64,000 nucleotides of DNA from Brevibacillus reuszeri. GTDB taxonomy: Bacteria > Bacillota > Bacilli > Brevibacillales > Brevibacillaceae. Under the pieces are notes generated by a model, which made no database searches, was not told the origin of the DNA, and saw nothing but the letters and a program-made list of their open reading frames with translations. Positions 27,324 to 34,758 of this stretch are shown in pieces (the first letter of the stretch is position 1; each line of letters starts with the position of its first letter). The DNA is taken from the NCBI RefSeq assembly GCF_001187725.1, contig NZ_LGIQ01000009.1, forward strand, positions 254,180 to 318,179, in the 5' to 3' direction. The translations under genes and the position numbers were made by a program.

Positions 27324-27347
27324 AATCCCTCTCTGGAGGGATTTTTT
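27322..27347 (+). terminator. Terminator overlapping the SASP stop codon
   Basis: AAAATCCCTC (27322-27331) and GAGGGATTTT (27336-27345) are perfect arms with a 4-base loop, and the T-run continues after the 3' arm. Confidence 0.92.
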
Positions 27348-27434
27348 CTATAGGTGGAAAAAAAGATCTGGACGCCTCCCTAAAATTTGGTATGATGATA
27401 TGAATTACCTTCCATTGAAAGGAGGTGAGATATA

Positions 27435-28397
27435 GTGAAGACGAAGCTTATTGTTATGACTGGCATTGCTGGTAGCGGAAAAAGTACGTGGGCAAAAGAA
27501 ATTGCCAAAAAAGAACGAGCAACGATTATATCCACGGACGAAATAAGACAGCAACTCTTTGGTGATGAAGACAAGCAAAAGCGAACAGCGCAAGTTTTTT
27601 ACGAGGTCTATTCCAAAATGGAAAGCGAGCTGGCGAAAGGAAAAAATGTCATCCTGGATGCCACTAATATTGACCGCGAGAAGCGGATGAAGGTTCTGTC
27701 GAAATTTCCAGATACGCAAAAAGAATGCTACTACTTGGATGTACCTTATCCGATTTGCCTGAATCGAAATCGAGGTCGTAAGCGAAAGGTAGACGATTTC
27801 ATCTTGACGAAGATGAGGAAAAACTTCCACTTTCCGGTTTTAAATGAGGGATGGGAGGGCATTCATCTTCTGCATGAACCGATGCCCTATTCGATTACCA
27901 AAGAGGAATTTACCCAGCTCGTGAAAAGTGAACCAACCTATGATGCCTTATTTGAGAAATTGAGCATGATCCCAGCCATTCAAGAGATGCTTAGTTTCAA
28001 TCAAGAAAACCCGCATCATCAGCATACGCTTTGCAAACACACCTTTCATGTACTGGACTATGTGAACGCTTTTTACACAGAGTCTGATAAGTTTCTGATG
28101 CAGGTAGTCGCCTTGTTTCACGATGCTGGTAAACCGTTTTGCAAAACGTTCAAACCATTAAAGGGGCATTACTCCTACTATGGGCATGAGTACGTTTCGG
28201 CTCAAATCGCGTGTCATTTTCTGAAAGAGATGGGATTCGAGGATGAATTCATTTTTCAGGCCGTAAACTTGATTCAAATGCACATGAAAATTAACTATGG
28301 TACTCAGCAAGACATCTCTGAGATTTATCATTTGTTAGGCGATGAAGCTTTATGGAGGTTGTATTTCTTTAAAGAAGCGGATGCCTACGCCAAGTAA
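27435..28397 (+). CDS. P-loop polynucleotide-kinase-like protein fused to an HD phosphohydrolase domain
   Basis: A 320-residue two-domain protein. N-terminal kinase domain: Walker A GIAGSGKST (residues 10-18), then STDEIRQQLFGD and VILDATNIDREKR, the pattern of T4 Pnkp-like 5'-OH polynucleotide kinases. C-terminal HD domain: metal-binding histidines around HTLCKHTFHVLDYV, the core HD pair His229/Asp230 (FHDAGKP), and later His251 and His283; this resembles the phosphatase/cyclic-phosphodiesterase HD domain of CCA enzymes. Together they could heal broken RNA ends: kinase the 5' end, trim the 3' phosphate. The start is GTG with AAAGGAGGTGAG upstream. The RNA ligase gene follows after 15 bases. 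Confidence 0.85.
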   Translation: MKTKLIVMTGIAGSGKSTWAKEIAKKERATIISTDEIRQQLFGDEDKQKRTAQVFYEVYSKMESELAKGKNVILDATNIDREKRMKVLSKFPDTQKECYYLDVPYPICLNRNRGRKRKVDDFILTKMRKNFHFPVLNEGWEGIHLLHEPMPYSITKEEFTQLVKSEPTYDALFEKLSMIPAIQEMLSFNQENPHHQHTLCKHTFHVLDYVNAFYTESDKFLMQVVALFHDAGKPFCKTFKPLKGHYSYYGHEYVSAQIACHFLKEMGFEDEFIFQAVNLIQMHMKINYGTQQDISEIYHLLGDEALWRLYFFKEADAYAK

Positions 28398-28412
28398 GAA
28401 GGTGAATAGAAA

Positions 28413-29051
28413 ATGAGGAAGAAATACCCGAGAACCTTCCATTTGCCCTGGTCGCGAAGTAGAACGGACGATGATAAAATCTTGAGAACCGTCACTCACT
28501 TCGAGGGAAAGGAAGTGGTAGTCACTGAAAAACTGGATGGCGAAAACACTACGCTATACCGGGATTACATTCACGCCAGATCCATTGATAGTAAAGACCA
28601 CGAATCGAGGCATTGGGTAAAAATGCTACATGGCATGATATCCTTTCACATTCCTGATGGCTGGAGAATTTGCGGGGAAAATGTTTTTGCCAAGCACTCT
28701 ATTTATTATGAGACGCTCACAAGCTACTTTTACGTGTTCTCGATCTGGAATGAAAATAATGAGTGTCTGTCGTGGGATGAAACGAACGAGTGGGCAACAC
28801 TTTTAGGCTTGGAAGTAGCTCCTGTTTTATATCGTGGAATATGGAACGAAGACAGAGTCAAAAGCTGCTACACGAAAGTTTCAGTTTTTGGCGGTGAGCA
28901 GGAAGGATATGTAGCGAGGGTCGCGGATCGTTTTCTGTACGAAGACTTCAAGTGGTCAGCAGCCAAATTTGTCAGAAAAAATCATGTGCAAACTGATCAG
29001 CACTGGCTGGCGCAAGCAGTTGTGCCGAATGGAATAACAACGAACAACTAA
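28413..29051 (+). CDS. RNA ligase family protein
   Basis: A 212-residue protein of the covalent nucleotidyltransferase superfamily (RNA_ligase, PF09414). Motif I is TEKLDGEN with Lys40 as the AMP-accepting residue; motif III region is WRICGENVFAKHSI and YFYVFSIW; motif IV is EGYVAR; motif V is SAAKFVRKNH. It is compact, lacking the C-terminal domain of longer ligases. It would seal 5'-phosphate/3'-OH RNA ends, and the adjacent kinase-HD protein could make those ends. AAGGTGAA precedes the ATG. The pair is very probably one operon. Confidence 0.87.
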   Translation: MRKKYPRTFHLPWSRSRTDDDKILRTVTHFEGKEVVVTEKLDGENTTLYRDYIHARSIDSKDHESRHWVKMLHGMISFHIPDGWRICGENVFAKHSIYYETLTSYFYVFSIWNENNECLSWDETNEWATLLGLEVAPVLYRGIWNEDRVKSCYTKVSVFGGEQEGYVARVADRFLYEDFKWSAAKFVRKNHVQTDQHWLAQAVVPNGITTNN

Positions 29052-29206
29052 AAGAAATTCGTTAGGAAGGGATTGAGGGCAATGTAATTCGCAACGGGTA
29101 CTTTACGTTCAAACAGATTATCGTTAGGAAGAAAGATGGTTTTATAGAATCCCTAAGTGATTGGAGATTGTAAAAAGCTATCTTACAACCGAGCATGCGA
29201 AAAGCA

Positions 29207-29250
29207 AAGCATGGAGATCCCTTTGCGAAAAGGAATCCACATGCTTTTTT
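29207..29250 (+). terminator. Probable terminator after the RNA-repair operon
   Basis: AAGCATGG pairs with CCACATGCTT, enclosing an inner CCCTTT/AAAGG stem, and six T residues follow. Nothing else was seen in the about 230-base gap. Confidence 0.55.
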
Positions 29251-29281
29251 CATTGCCTGCGAGGCTTCGAATCCTAATCGA

Positions 29282-30046
29282 TCACAAATGAGATCCGCCG
29301 CTTGCGTCAATCAACTGGCCAGTAATCCAGCGACTTTCCGATGAAGCGAGAAAGGCAGCGATATCGGCTACATCATCAGGCTCGCCCCATCTGTTGAAAG
29401 CGGAGAGTCCAGCTGCATATTTCTGTCCATCCGGATTTTGCAAGGTTCCAGCGTTCATTTCTGTATTAATGATGCCAGGCAATATAGCATTAACCGTGAT
29501 TTGACGGCTGCCAAGCTGCCGAGCCAAGGCAAGCGTAAATGTGTTGATTGCTCCCTTTGATACACTGTAGGTGAAAACACTCGGGGAAGCGGCGCGCGTC
29601 ACGAATGATGAAATATTGATGATACGGCCTCCATCCTTCAAACGAGGCAACGCTTGCTGGGTAACAAACAATGGCGCTTTGACATTGATGTTCATAACCT
29701 CGTCAAATGATTCCTCTGTCGCTTCCTCCAGAGTCAAGATTTGCCCGATACCTGCGTTGTTTACCAAAATATCAAACCGATTCTCGCCTGTACGTTTTCG
29801 CAGCTCTTCATCCAATTTGGCGTATAAGTCACGAATGCCGTCTTGTGTTGTTAAGCTGGTACCAATGGTAAAGGCAGAACCTCCTTGCTGCGAGATCTCA
29901 TCAACGACTTGCGCTGCTTCCTTTTCTCTATTGGCATAGTGCACGGCGACGATAGCGCCTTCCTGTGCCAAACGAAGCGCAATTCCTCGACCGATTCCTC
30001 GACTCGCTCCAGTTACTAATGCAATTTTCCCTTGTAGCTTGCTCAT
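29282..30046 (-). CDS. Short-chain dehydrogenase/reductase (SDR)
   Basis: A 254-residue enzyme from ATG 30046, which has GGGAGATGGG upstream. Cofactor motif VTGASRGIG (11-19), structural motif NNAG, catalytic Ser in NISS and the pair YSVSK (Tyr-x-x-x-Lys). The C-terminal GQLIDASGG is the classical SDR ending. NAD(P)H-dependent reduction of an unknown carbonyl compound in the cytoplasm. It lies 88 bases downstream of the MFS gene on the same strand, so both may answer to the divergent TetR regulator. Confidence 0.92.
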   Translation of the reverse strand: MSKLQGKIALVTGASRGIGRGIALRLAQEGAIVAVHYANREKEAAQVVDEISQQGGSAFTIGTSLTTQDGIRDLYAKLDEELRKRTGENRFDILVNNAGIGQILTLEEATEESFDEVMNINVKAPLFVTQQALPRLKDGGRIINISSFVTRAASPSVFTYSVSKGAINTFTLALARQLGSRQITVNAILPGIINTEMNAGTLQNPDGQKYAAGLSAFNRWGEPDDVADIAAFLASSESRWITGQLIDASGGSHL

Positions 30047-30134
30047 TTTCCCATCTCCCTGTTTTGGATTCATGTCAGTTATATCACAGGGAGATGATTG
30101 AAAAGTTGCTCTGTCATTCAAGAGCCTATGTCCA

Positions 30135-31403
30135 TCATCTGTGGCGCGACTCACGCAGAGTCAAGCCCCAAAACAACAGCGCAGCCGCACTGACAGAGGC
30201 ACCCAACAGACAAACACCATACCAGCCAGCGTATCCATACATGCTTGTAGAGGCTATCGACCCGGATGCGCTGCCAATCGAATAAAAGATCATGTAGCTA
30301 GCTGTGATTCTGCTGCGTGCTTCAGGGCGAACGGAAAAAATAAGACTTTGATTGGTCACGTGCACCGCTTGAACGGCCAGATCAAGCAGGATAATCCCTG
30401 CAGCCAAAGCCCATAAGGAAAAATCAAGTGAGTAGATCGGCCACCAGGAGAGGAGTAATAGCAGGAGGGCAATACCTGTCGTCCTTTGCCCGAATCCGCG
30501 ATCGGCTAGCTTGCCTGCGCGAGCTGCCGCGATGGCACCTGCGACTCCAGCCAAGCCAAATGCCCCGATAGCCGAGTGGGACAACGAAAACGGAGCGGCA
30601 TGAAGCGGAAGTACCAAGGATGTCCATAAAATGCTGAACGCCATGAAGATGAGAAGTGCTAACATACTGCGGATACGTAGAAGGCGTTCTTGGGCATACA
30701 GAGCAATTGTGGAGCGCAGGAGCTGCAGGTAAGACAAGCGCTCTTTTTTTCGTTCATCATCAGGGAGCTTCCCGTACAAAAACATAGAGATTGCCAGCGT
30801 AAGGAAAGCTGCAACGAGGTAAACAGAGCGCCAGCCTGCCAGATCGGTTATGATCCCTGCAAAGGAACGGGCCAGCAAAATCCCAATCACGACACCGCTA
30901 GTTACAAAACCAACGACACTGCCTCTTTGAGTCGCGTCAGTCAAGGAAGCTGCATAGGAAACCAGGGTTTGTGTCACTACCGCAAGAAGACCGACGACAG
31001 CCAGACTGACAAACAGCAGAACACCCGATGAGGAAAAGCCAACACCGAGCAAGGCAAATACCATGAGAACCATGTGAGCAAGAATTAAGCGACGGCGATT
31101 GAAAAGATCGCCAAGTGGGACTAGCAAGAACAGTCCGAGTGCATAACAGATTTGTGTTACGGTGATGACGATGCCAATCGACGAGTGAGTCATGCCAAAA
31201 TCGTTAGCGATGTTATCGAGAAGGGGGTGTGCAAAGTAGATGGTGGCAACGGCCATCCCGCAAGCCGCAGCAAACAGAAATGTTAACAAGCGTGAAAACG
31301 AGGGGGTGGAAATCGATTTTGCTTCCTGCCTGATTGCATAGGTTTGTGCTGTTTGTCTTGCAGAGTCGTCTTTTGTAGAAGCGTCACGCTGAAGATCAAC
31401 CAT
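30135..31403 (-). CDS. MFS transporter, drug or metabolite exporter
   Basis: A 422-residue protein with about 12 hydrophobic segments. A 30-residue cytoplasmic N-terminus precedes helix 1 (LLTFLFAAACGMAVATIYFA). The loop 2-3 motif is PLGDLFNRRRLI, a good match to motif A (G-x-x-x-D-R-x-G-R-R). The start at 31403 has AAAGGAGC 8 bases upstream. It resembles YtbD/YfcJ-like efflux members in the Bcr/ArsJ area. It is divergent from the TetR gene with an operator in front of it, which indicates substrate-induced export. Confidence 0.9.
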   Translation of the reverse strand: MVDLQRDASTKDDSARQTAQTYAIRQEAKSISTPSFSRLLTFLFAAACGMAVATIYFAHPLLDNIANDFGMTHSSIGIVITVTQICYALGLFLLVPLGDLFNRRRLILAHMVLMVFALLGVGFSSSGVLLFVSLAVVGLLAVVTQTLVSYAASLTDATQRGSVVGFVTSGVVIGILLARSFAGIITDLAGWRSVYLVAAFLTLAISMFLYGKLPDDERKKERLSYLQLLRSTIALYAQERLLRIRSMLALLIFMAFSILWTSLVLPLHAAPFSLSHSAIGAFGLAGVAGAIAAARAGKLADRGFGQRTTGIALLLLLLSWWPIYSLDFSLWALAAGIILLDLAVQAVHVTNQSLIFSVRPEARSRITASYMIFYSIGSASGSIASTSMYGYAGWYGVCLLGASVSAAALLFWGLTLRESRHR

Positions 31404-31451
31404 AAGATTTACAGCTCCTTTTTTCGGATGAATGGTGGTTGTACTGTTATA

Positions 31452-31463
31452 TACCAAATGGTA
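31452..31463. promoter_or_regulatory. TetR operator before the MFS gene
   Basis: TACC-AAAT-GGTA is a dyad that recurs at 31641 before the TetR gene. It lies 49 bases before the MFS start, where it would block the promoter. Confidence 0.75.
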
Positions 31464-31640
31464 CATAACTGTGATGAACTCAATTTAATTCCTTATTACT
31501 TCGTTTGTCAACCATCGTTTATCATTTTTGTGATCAATAATTAATCTGCTGAGAAACTTTATTCACAAACAAAAATTAAACGGTGTTATTTGATGGATAG
31601 ATACATTTGACAGCAAAAGATATCCTTGGTACTGTGAGTG

Positions 31641-31652
31641 TACCGAATGGTA
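31641..31652. promoter_or_regulatory. TetR operator before the tetR-type gene
   Basis: TACC-GAAT-GGTA shows the same dyad as at 31452, suggesting autoregulation by the protein encoded at 31710. Confidence 0.75.
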
Positions 31653-31709
31653 TTTAACTATCGATCTCGAATGAACTCGGGATTTTCCGCATAGAAAAGA
31701 GGCAAAGAT

Positions 31710-32291
31710 ATGGTGCGACCACGTGAGTTTCAAGAGGATAAAGCGCTGGAAAAAGCAATGCATCTGTTTTGGGCGAAGGGGTATGAGGCCACTTCCTTGA
31801 GCGATCTCACATCCAGCATGGGGATTCAAAAACCGAGCATTTACGCTGCTTTTGGAGATAAAAAAGACTTATTCGAGGCAGCGCTGCGAAAATATATACA
31901 CGAACACGCTTCTTTTATCAGACGACAGCTGCAAAGCGTCTCCTCTGCCAAGGAAGCAATTCGTTCCCTTTTTGAAGAAATTACGAGGCAGTCATATGAA
32001 GATGATCGGAATCGCGGATGCTTTTGTATTAATACGATGGTAGAGCTTGCCCCTCATGAGCCAAGATTTGAAGTGCTTACACGGGAGCATCAGCTGTATT
32101 TGTCTGTCATTTTTCTGGAGACGATTGAGCGGGGAAAGAAGTCAGGAGAGTTTCAGCCGGGTGTAAATGCCAAAGCACTCGCGAATACATTGGTCGTTTC
32201 ATTGATCGGATTGACGGTAATGATGAAATCACGTCCGGATCGAGGATTTGTAAATCAGTCTGTTGAAACGATCTTGTCTTTACTTGATTAG
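31710..32291 (+). CDS. TetR/AcrR-family transcriptional repressor
   Basis: A 193-residue protein. The N-terminal helix-turn-helix reads ALEKAMHLFWAKGYEATSLS and then IQKPSIYAAFGDKKDLF, a strong TetR match. The C-terminal domain includes RGCFCINTMVELAPHEP, a block seen in YxaF/LmrA-like members, with two close cysteines (C-F-C) that could sense thiol-reactive compounds. It likely represses itself and the divergent MFS-SDR genes through the TACC-N4-GGTA sites. Confidence 0.92.
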   Translation: MVRPREFQEDKALEKAMHLFWAKGYEATSLSDLTSSMGIQKPSIYAAFGDKKDLFEAALRKYIHEHASFIRRQLQSVSSAKEAIRSLFEEITRQSYEDDRNRGCFCINTMVELAPHEPRFEVLTREHQLYLSVIFLETIERGKKSGEFQPGVNAKALANTLVVSLIGLTVMMKSRPDRGFVNQSVETILSLLD

Positions 32292-32358
32292 CAGTATTTT
32301 GACGCAGCGAAACAAATCACAAGCGAATAGTTTTTGATTTTGAAGGGAGTGATGTGGT

Positions 32359-32412
32359 ATGAAAAATATCCAATTTATGGTGATGGAAAGAAGAGAAGAG
32401 GTATCGTTTTAG
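32359..32412 (+). CDS. Possible 17-residue leader peptide before a GNAT gene
   Basis: ATG at 32359 follows GAAGGGAGTGATG and encodes MKNIQFMVMERREEVSF before a stop. It begins 56 bases before the end of a 9-bp hairpin that lies between it and the acetyltransferase gene. The layout (short translated leader, hairpin, then ORF) resembles translation attenuation of resistance genes. This is inferred from arrangement only. Confidence 0.4.
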   Translation: MKNIQFMVMERREEVSF

Positions 32413-32413
32413 C

Positions 32414-32442
32414 CACAGAGGAGACTGTGAGATTCCTCTGTG
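32414..32442 (+). promoter_or_regulatory. Hairpin between leader peptide and GNAT gene
   Basis: CACAGAGGA (32414-32422) and TCCTCTGTG (32434-32442) pair perfectly around an 11-base loop. There is no T-run, so it is not a standard terminator. It begins 2 bases after the leader stop codon and ends 25 bases before the next start codon. A ribosome stalled in the leader could change it. Confidence 0.5.
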
Positions 32443-32467
32443 AATTCATTTTCTGGAGGAACAAAAC

Positions 32468-32914
32468 ATGAGGATCAGACTAGAGCCTGTAACCATTGAA
32501 AATTGGTATGATTGTACTAACCTCAAAGTCAAACCGGAGCAACAGCGTGTTTTTCCGGCACCGGTTGTCTCCTGGATTGCTGAAGCGAAATTTGTGAGTG
32601 AGTTTCAACTGCGAGCTGTATACGGGAATGAGGAATTAGTCGGATTTATTGTTTTCTGCAATAAACCCGATGGCGACGGTAACTACTGGATTCCTGCAGT
32701 GATGATTGACGAGAAATACCAGGGAAGAGGATACGGGAAGGCTGCACTCCAAATACTCATTGAGCTTATGAGTGAAATGGGCTTCAAAAGGCTAATGATT
32801 GGACACAGGCCAAATAACCAAATTGCCGGGCGCTTGTATGAGTCTCTCGGATTCGAAAAGGTCAGTGAGGAAGTCATAGATGGGGAGATCGTGCGGCTTT
32901 TGCAGATAACCTAA
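32468..32914 (+). CDS. GNAT-family N-acetyltransferase
   Basis: A 148-residue enzyme. It begins IRLEPVTIENWYDCTNLKVK, typical of spermidine/diamine acetyltransferase-like GNATs. The acetyl-CoA pyrophosphate loop is EKYQGRGYGKAAL (Q-x-x-G-x-G/A). The closing block is RLYESLGFEKV. The acceptor substrate (polyamine, drug or peptide) is unknown. TGGAGG lies 8 bases before the ATG. A possible leader peptide and hairpin precede it. Confidence 0.9.
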   Translation: MRIRLEPVTIENWYDCTNLKVKPEQQRVFPAPVVSWIAEAKFVSEFQLRAVYGNEELVGFIVFCNKPDGDGNYWIPAVMIDEKYQGRGYGKAALQILIELMSEMGFKRLMIGHRPNNQIAGRLYESLGFEKVSEEVIDGEIVRLLQIT

Positions 32915-32963
32915 TCATGCTGCTGCCTAAAAAAGTACTGCAGGTTATGAGTGGATAACCAAA

Positions 32964-32975
32964 TACCAATTGGTA
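32964..32975. promoter_or_regulatory. Third TetR-type operator, perfect palindrome
   Basis: TACCAATTGGTA is fully symmetric and matches the two operators at 31452 and 31641. It lies between the GNAT stop and a terminator, with no gene start close by. Confidence 0.55.
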
Positions 32976-32991
32976 CAAAATGATTGAGTAG

Positions 32992-33032
32992 ACGGCCTCG
33001 CCCTGACTTTTATGGGACTGAGGCCGTTTTAT
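32992..33032 (+). terminator. Terminator after the GNAT gene
   Basis: ACGGCCTC (32992-32999) and GAGGCCGT (33020-33027) pair with further inner pairing, followed by TTTTATTT. Confidence 0.85.
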
Positions 33033-33204
33033 TTGTACACCTTATATAAATCATTTAGTGAATGCAAAGAGAATTTACATAATAAATATTATGTTAATTG
33101 AATATTATTAAATAGGCTCTCAGTCGTTTCCTTTCAAAAACATGAGACGAGTCATGGCAAACCTCCACCTGAGTTATTTGGAAACTGGTACAAAATTGGT
33201 ATAG

Positions 33205-33955
33205 ATCAGAGCAAGCACAAATTAAAAGAAGCGGGGATCTTGGATAAAACGATTTCAATTATGGAAGGCAAAAAAAGCCTGTCCGTCATTATGAGCAAAG
33301 AATACGGTCGAGGCTCACAAGTCATTTATGATTATTTGGGGATGAAAGCGCCTGCGATCATACAGAAGGACATAGACAATGGAACAACTGATCATTGTTC
33401 CCTCCGAAGAAACCTACCAAGCGTTACAGAAAGTGGCTCCGACGGTCTACATCCTCATGAAAGCATGTCAGTAGACGAGAGACTGAAGAAATTAGGGGAA
33501 GTATTAGGAAAAGAAGGCGAGTCTCAAGCCTTACTGGCAAACTTCTATGCAAAAGTGGAAGAAAGTAAGAAACGATTGAAGGAAGCGGGGGTTCTGGACA
33601 AAACCGTGAGCATCATGGAGGGCGGAAAAGGAAACATGGGTGTCGTCAGTAGCAAGCAATACGGCCGCGGTTCGCAAGTGATATATGAATACTTGGGGAT
33701 CAGAGCGCCGAGGAAGTAGCCGCATCGGGTAACAACACAATCATACATGATGTCTCATTCGAGGTTTTGTCCGAGTACGCGGGCGATTACATCTTGCGCT
33801 CCTCCTACTAAGGCATGGTAGATTTGTCCCAAAACTCCGTGTGGAATAATATACCCGCTGGCTTATCGATATCAGCTTTGGTCTGGCCTATTACAATGAC
33901 ATTTACTCTTTGGATAAGCAGCTTGATTATATCGTAGAGAGTCTTCATCGTACAA
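33205..33955 (+). pseudogene. Wreck of siderophore-binding protein gene(s), with two copies of one segment
   Basis: Translated fragments match class III binding proteins but shift frame repeatedly. Block A (33220-33375) reads ILDKTISIMEG and YGRGSQVIYDYLGMKAP. Block B reads LIIVPSEETYQALQKVAPTV (about 33381), then after a frame shift SVDERLKKLGEVLGKEGESQ, and again VLDKTVSIMEG and YGRGSQVIYEYLGIRAP. Further fragments are FEVLSEYAGDYIL and, from about 33870, YNDIYSLDKQLDYIVESLHR, the usual C-terminal end. Blocks A and B contain the same protein segment but differ in DNA, so they probably come from two related genes joined by deletion. Not functional. Confidence 0.8.
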
Positions 33956-34095
33956 AAAGTTGTAAAACACATGCAGGTACAAAGTGGCACTCCATTCATT
34001 TGAGTGGGGAGGCTAATTTTTTCAAGGAGAGAAAACGGATGCTCATCGCCTACCGACAAGCGCTTTTTCCTCCGCTTGTACAAAAGAGAGCTTCC

Positions 34096-34500
34096 TTAGT
34101 CGAATGTCGCGAGCATAACAGAAATGGATTTTTTTACCGTAATTTTTTCTTTCAAGATCATGCGGGCGAACAGGACCATAAAGGCAGGTGTCGTTGATGT
34201 AAGTATGGCTCCCATTTGTGCAGAGGAAAGCATGGTTCCGACCTCTTGGGTTACGATTGAAACCGTGTTCCCAAATACCCCAATCAAAATGATCAGAAGC
34301 CAGTCACGTTTTGCAACACACCATGATTGTTTTGTTACTCCTCCGATCAGTAGTAATGCGAAAAGAGCAATTACATAGCGCAGCCATACTAATTCAAGTG
34401 GTGGTACAACATCGACCACGACTTTCACGACAACATACATACCGCCCCAGATACTTGCGGCGAGTGATAAATAGAAAGAACCAAGTAATGTATTTTTCAT
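34096..34500 (-). pseudogene. Truncated EamA/DMT-family transporter
   Basis: From ATG 34500 (GGAGGGCAAC upstream) the protein starts MKNTLLGSFYLSLAASIWGG, a classic EamA N-terminus, and shows about four membrane helices. It stops after 134 residues with SVMLATFD, in the middle of a family usually near 300 residues with two EamA repeats. The missing half would lie where the binding-protein wreck now sits, so a deletion has joined them tail to tail. A single EamA repeat can occur naturally, so residual function cannot be excluded. Overlapping hairpins precede it. Confidence 0.75.
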
Positions 34501-34534
34501 TGTTGCCCTCCGTTTAATAGACAAGGATTCATGT

Positions 34535-34580
34535 CCTTAACGGAGACGTAATTATTCTTCCGTTAAGGGAGAATAATTAC
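34535..34580 (-). promoter_or_regulatory. Two overlapping, mutually exclusive hairpins before the EamA gene
   Basis: Hairpin 1: CCTTAACGGA (34535-34544) with TCCGTTAAGG (34559-34568). Hairpin 2: GTAATTATTCT (34548-34558) with AGAATAATTAC (34570-34580). All arms pair perfectly, but each hairpin's arm sits in the other's loop, so only one can form at a time unless they combine as a pseudoknot. Such a switch suits RNA-based control, although a protein-binding DNA dyad is also possible. Confidence 0.55.
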
Positions 34581-34694
34581 AGGCACATCATTTTCAAAAA
34601 GTGGTGAATACATCATCAGCTTTCATCTCCTTTCAAAGCTGTCTAATATTTTACAACGATTAGCAGTTTCCTGAAAGATGATAATTGATAGAAA

Positions 34695-34709
34695 TGATAA
34701 TCATTATCA
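34695..34709. promoter_or_regulatory. Perfect 7-1-7 Fur box before AraC gene
   Basis: TGATAATCATTATCA is a perfect match to the Fur/ferric-uptake consensus, 50 bases before the AraC start. Confidence 0.92.
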
Positions 34710-34758
34710 ATTATAATGAAGCTGGTCAAATGGAAATGAACGGGGTTGAACAAGCGCT

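Noticed and set aside
31544..31709. Small gene between the MFS and TetR genes
   Set aside because: The gap holds two operators and promoter-like AT-rich DNA; no frame has a ribosome site.
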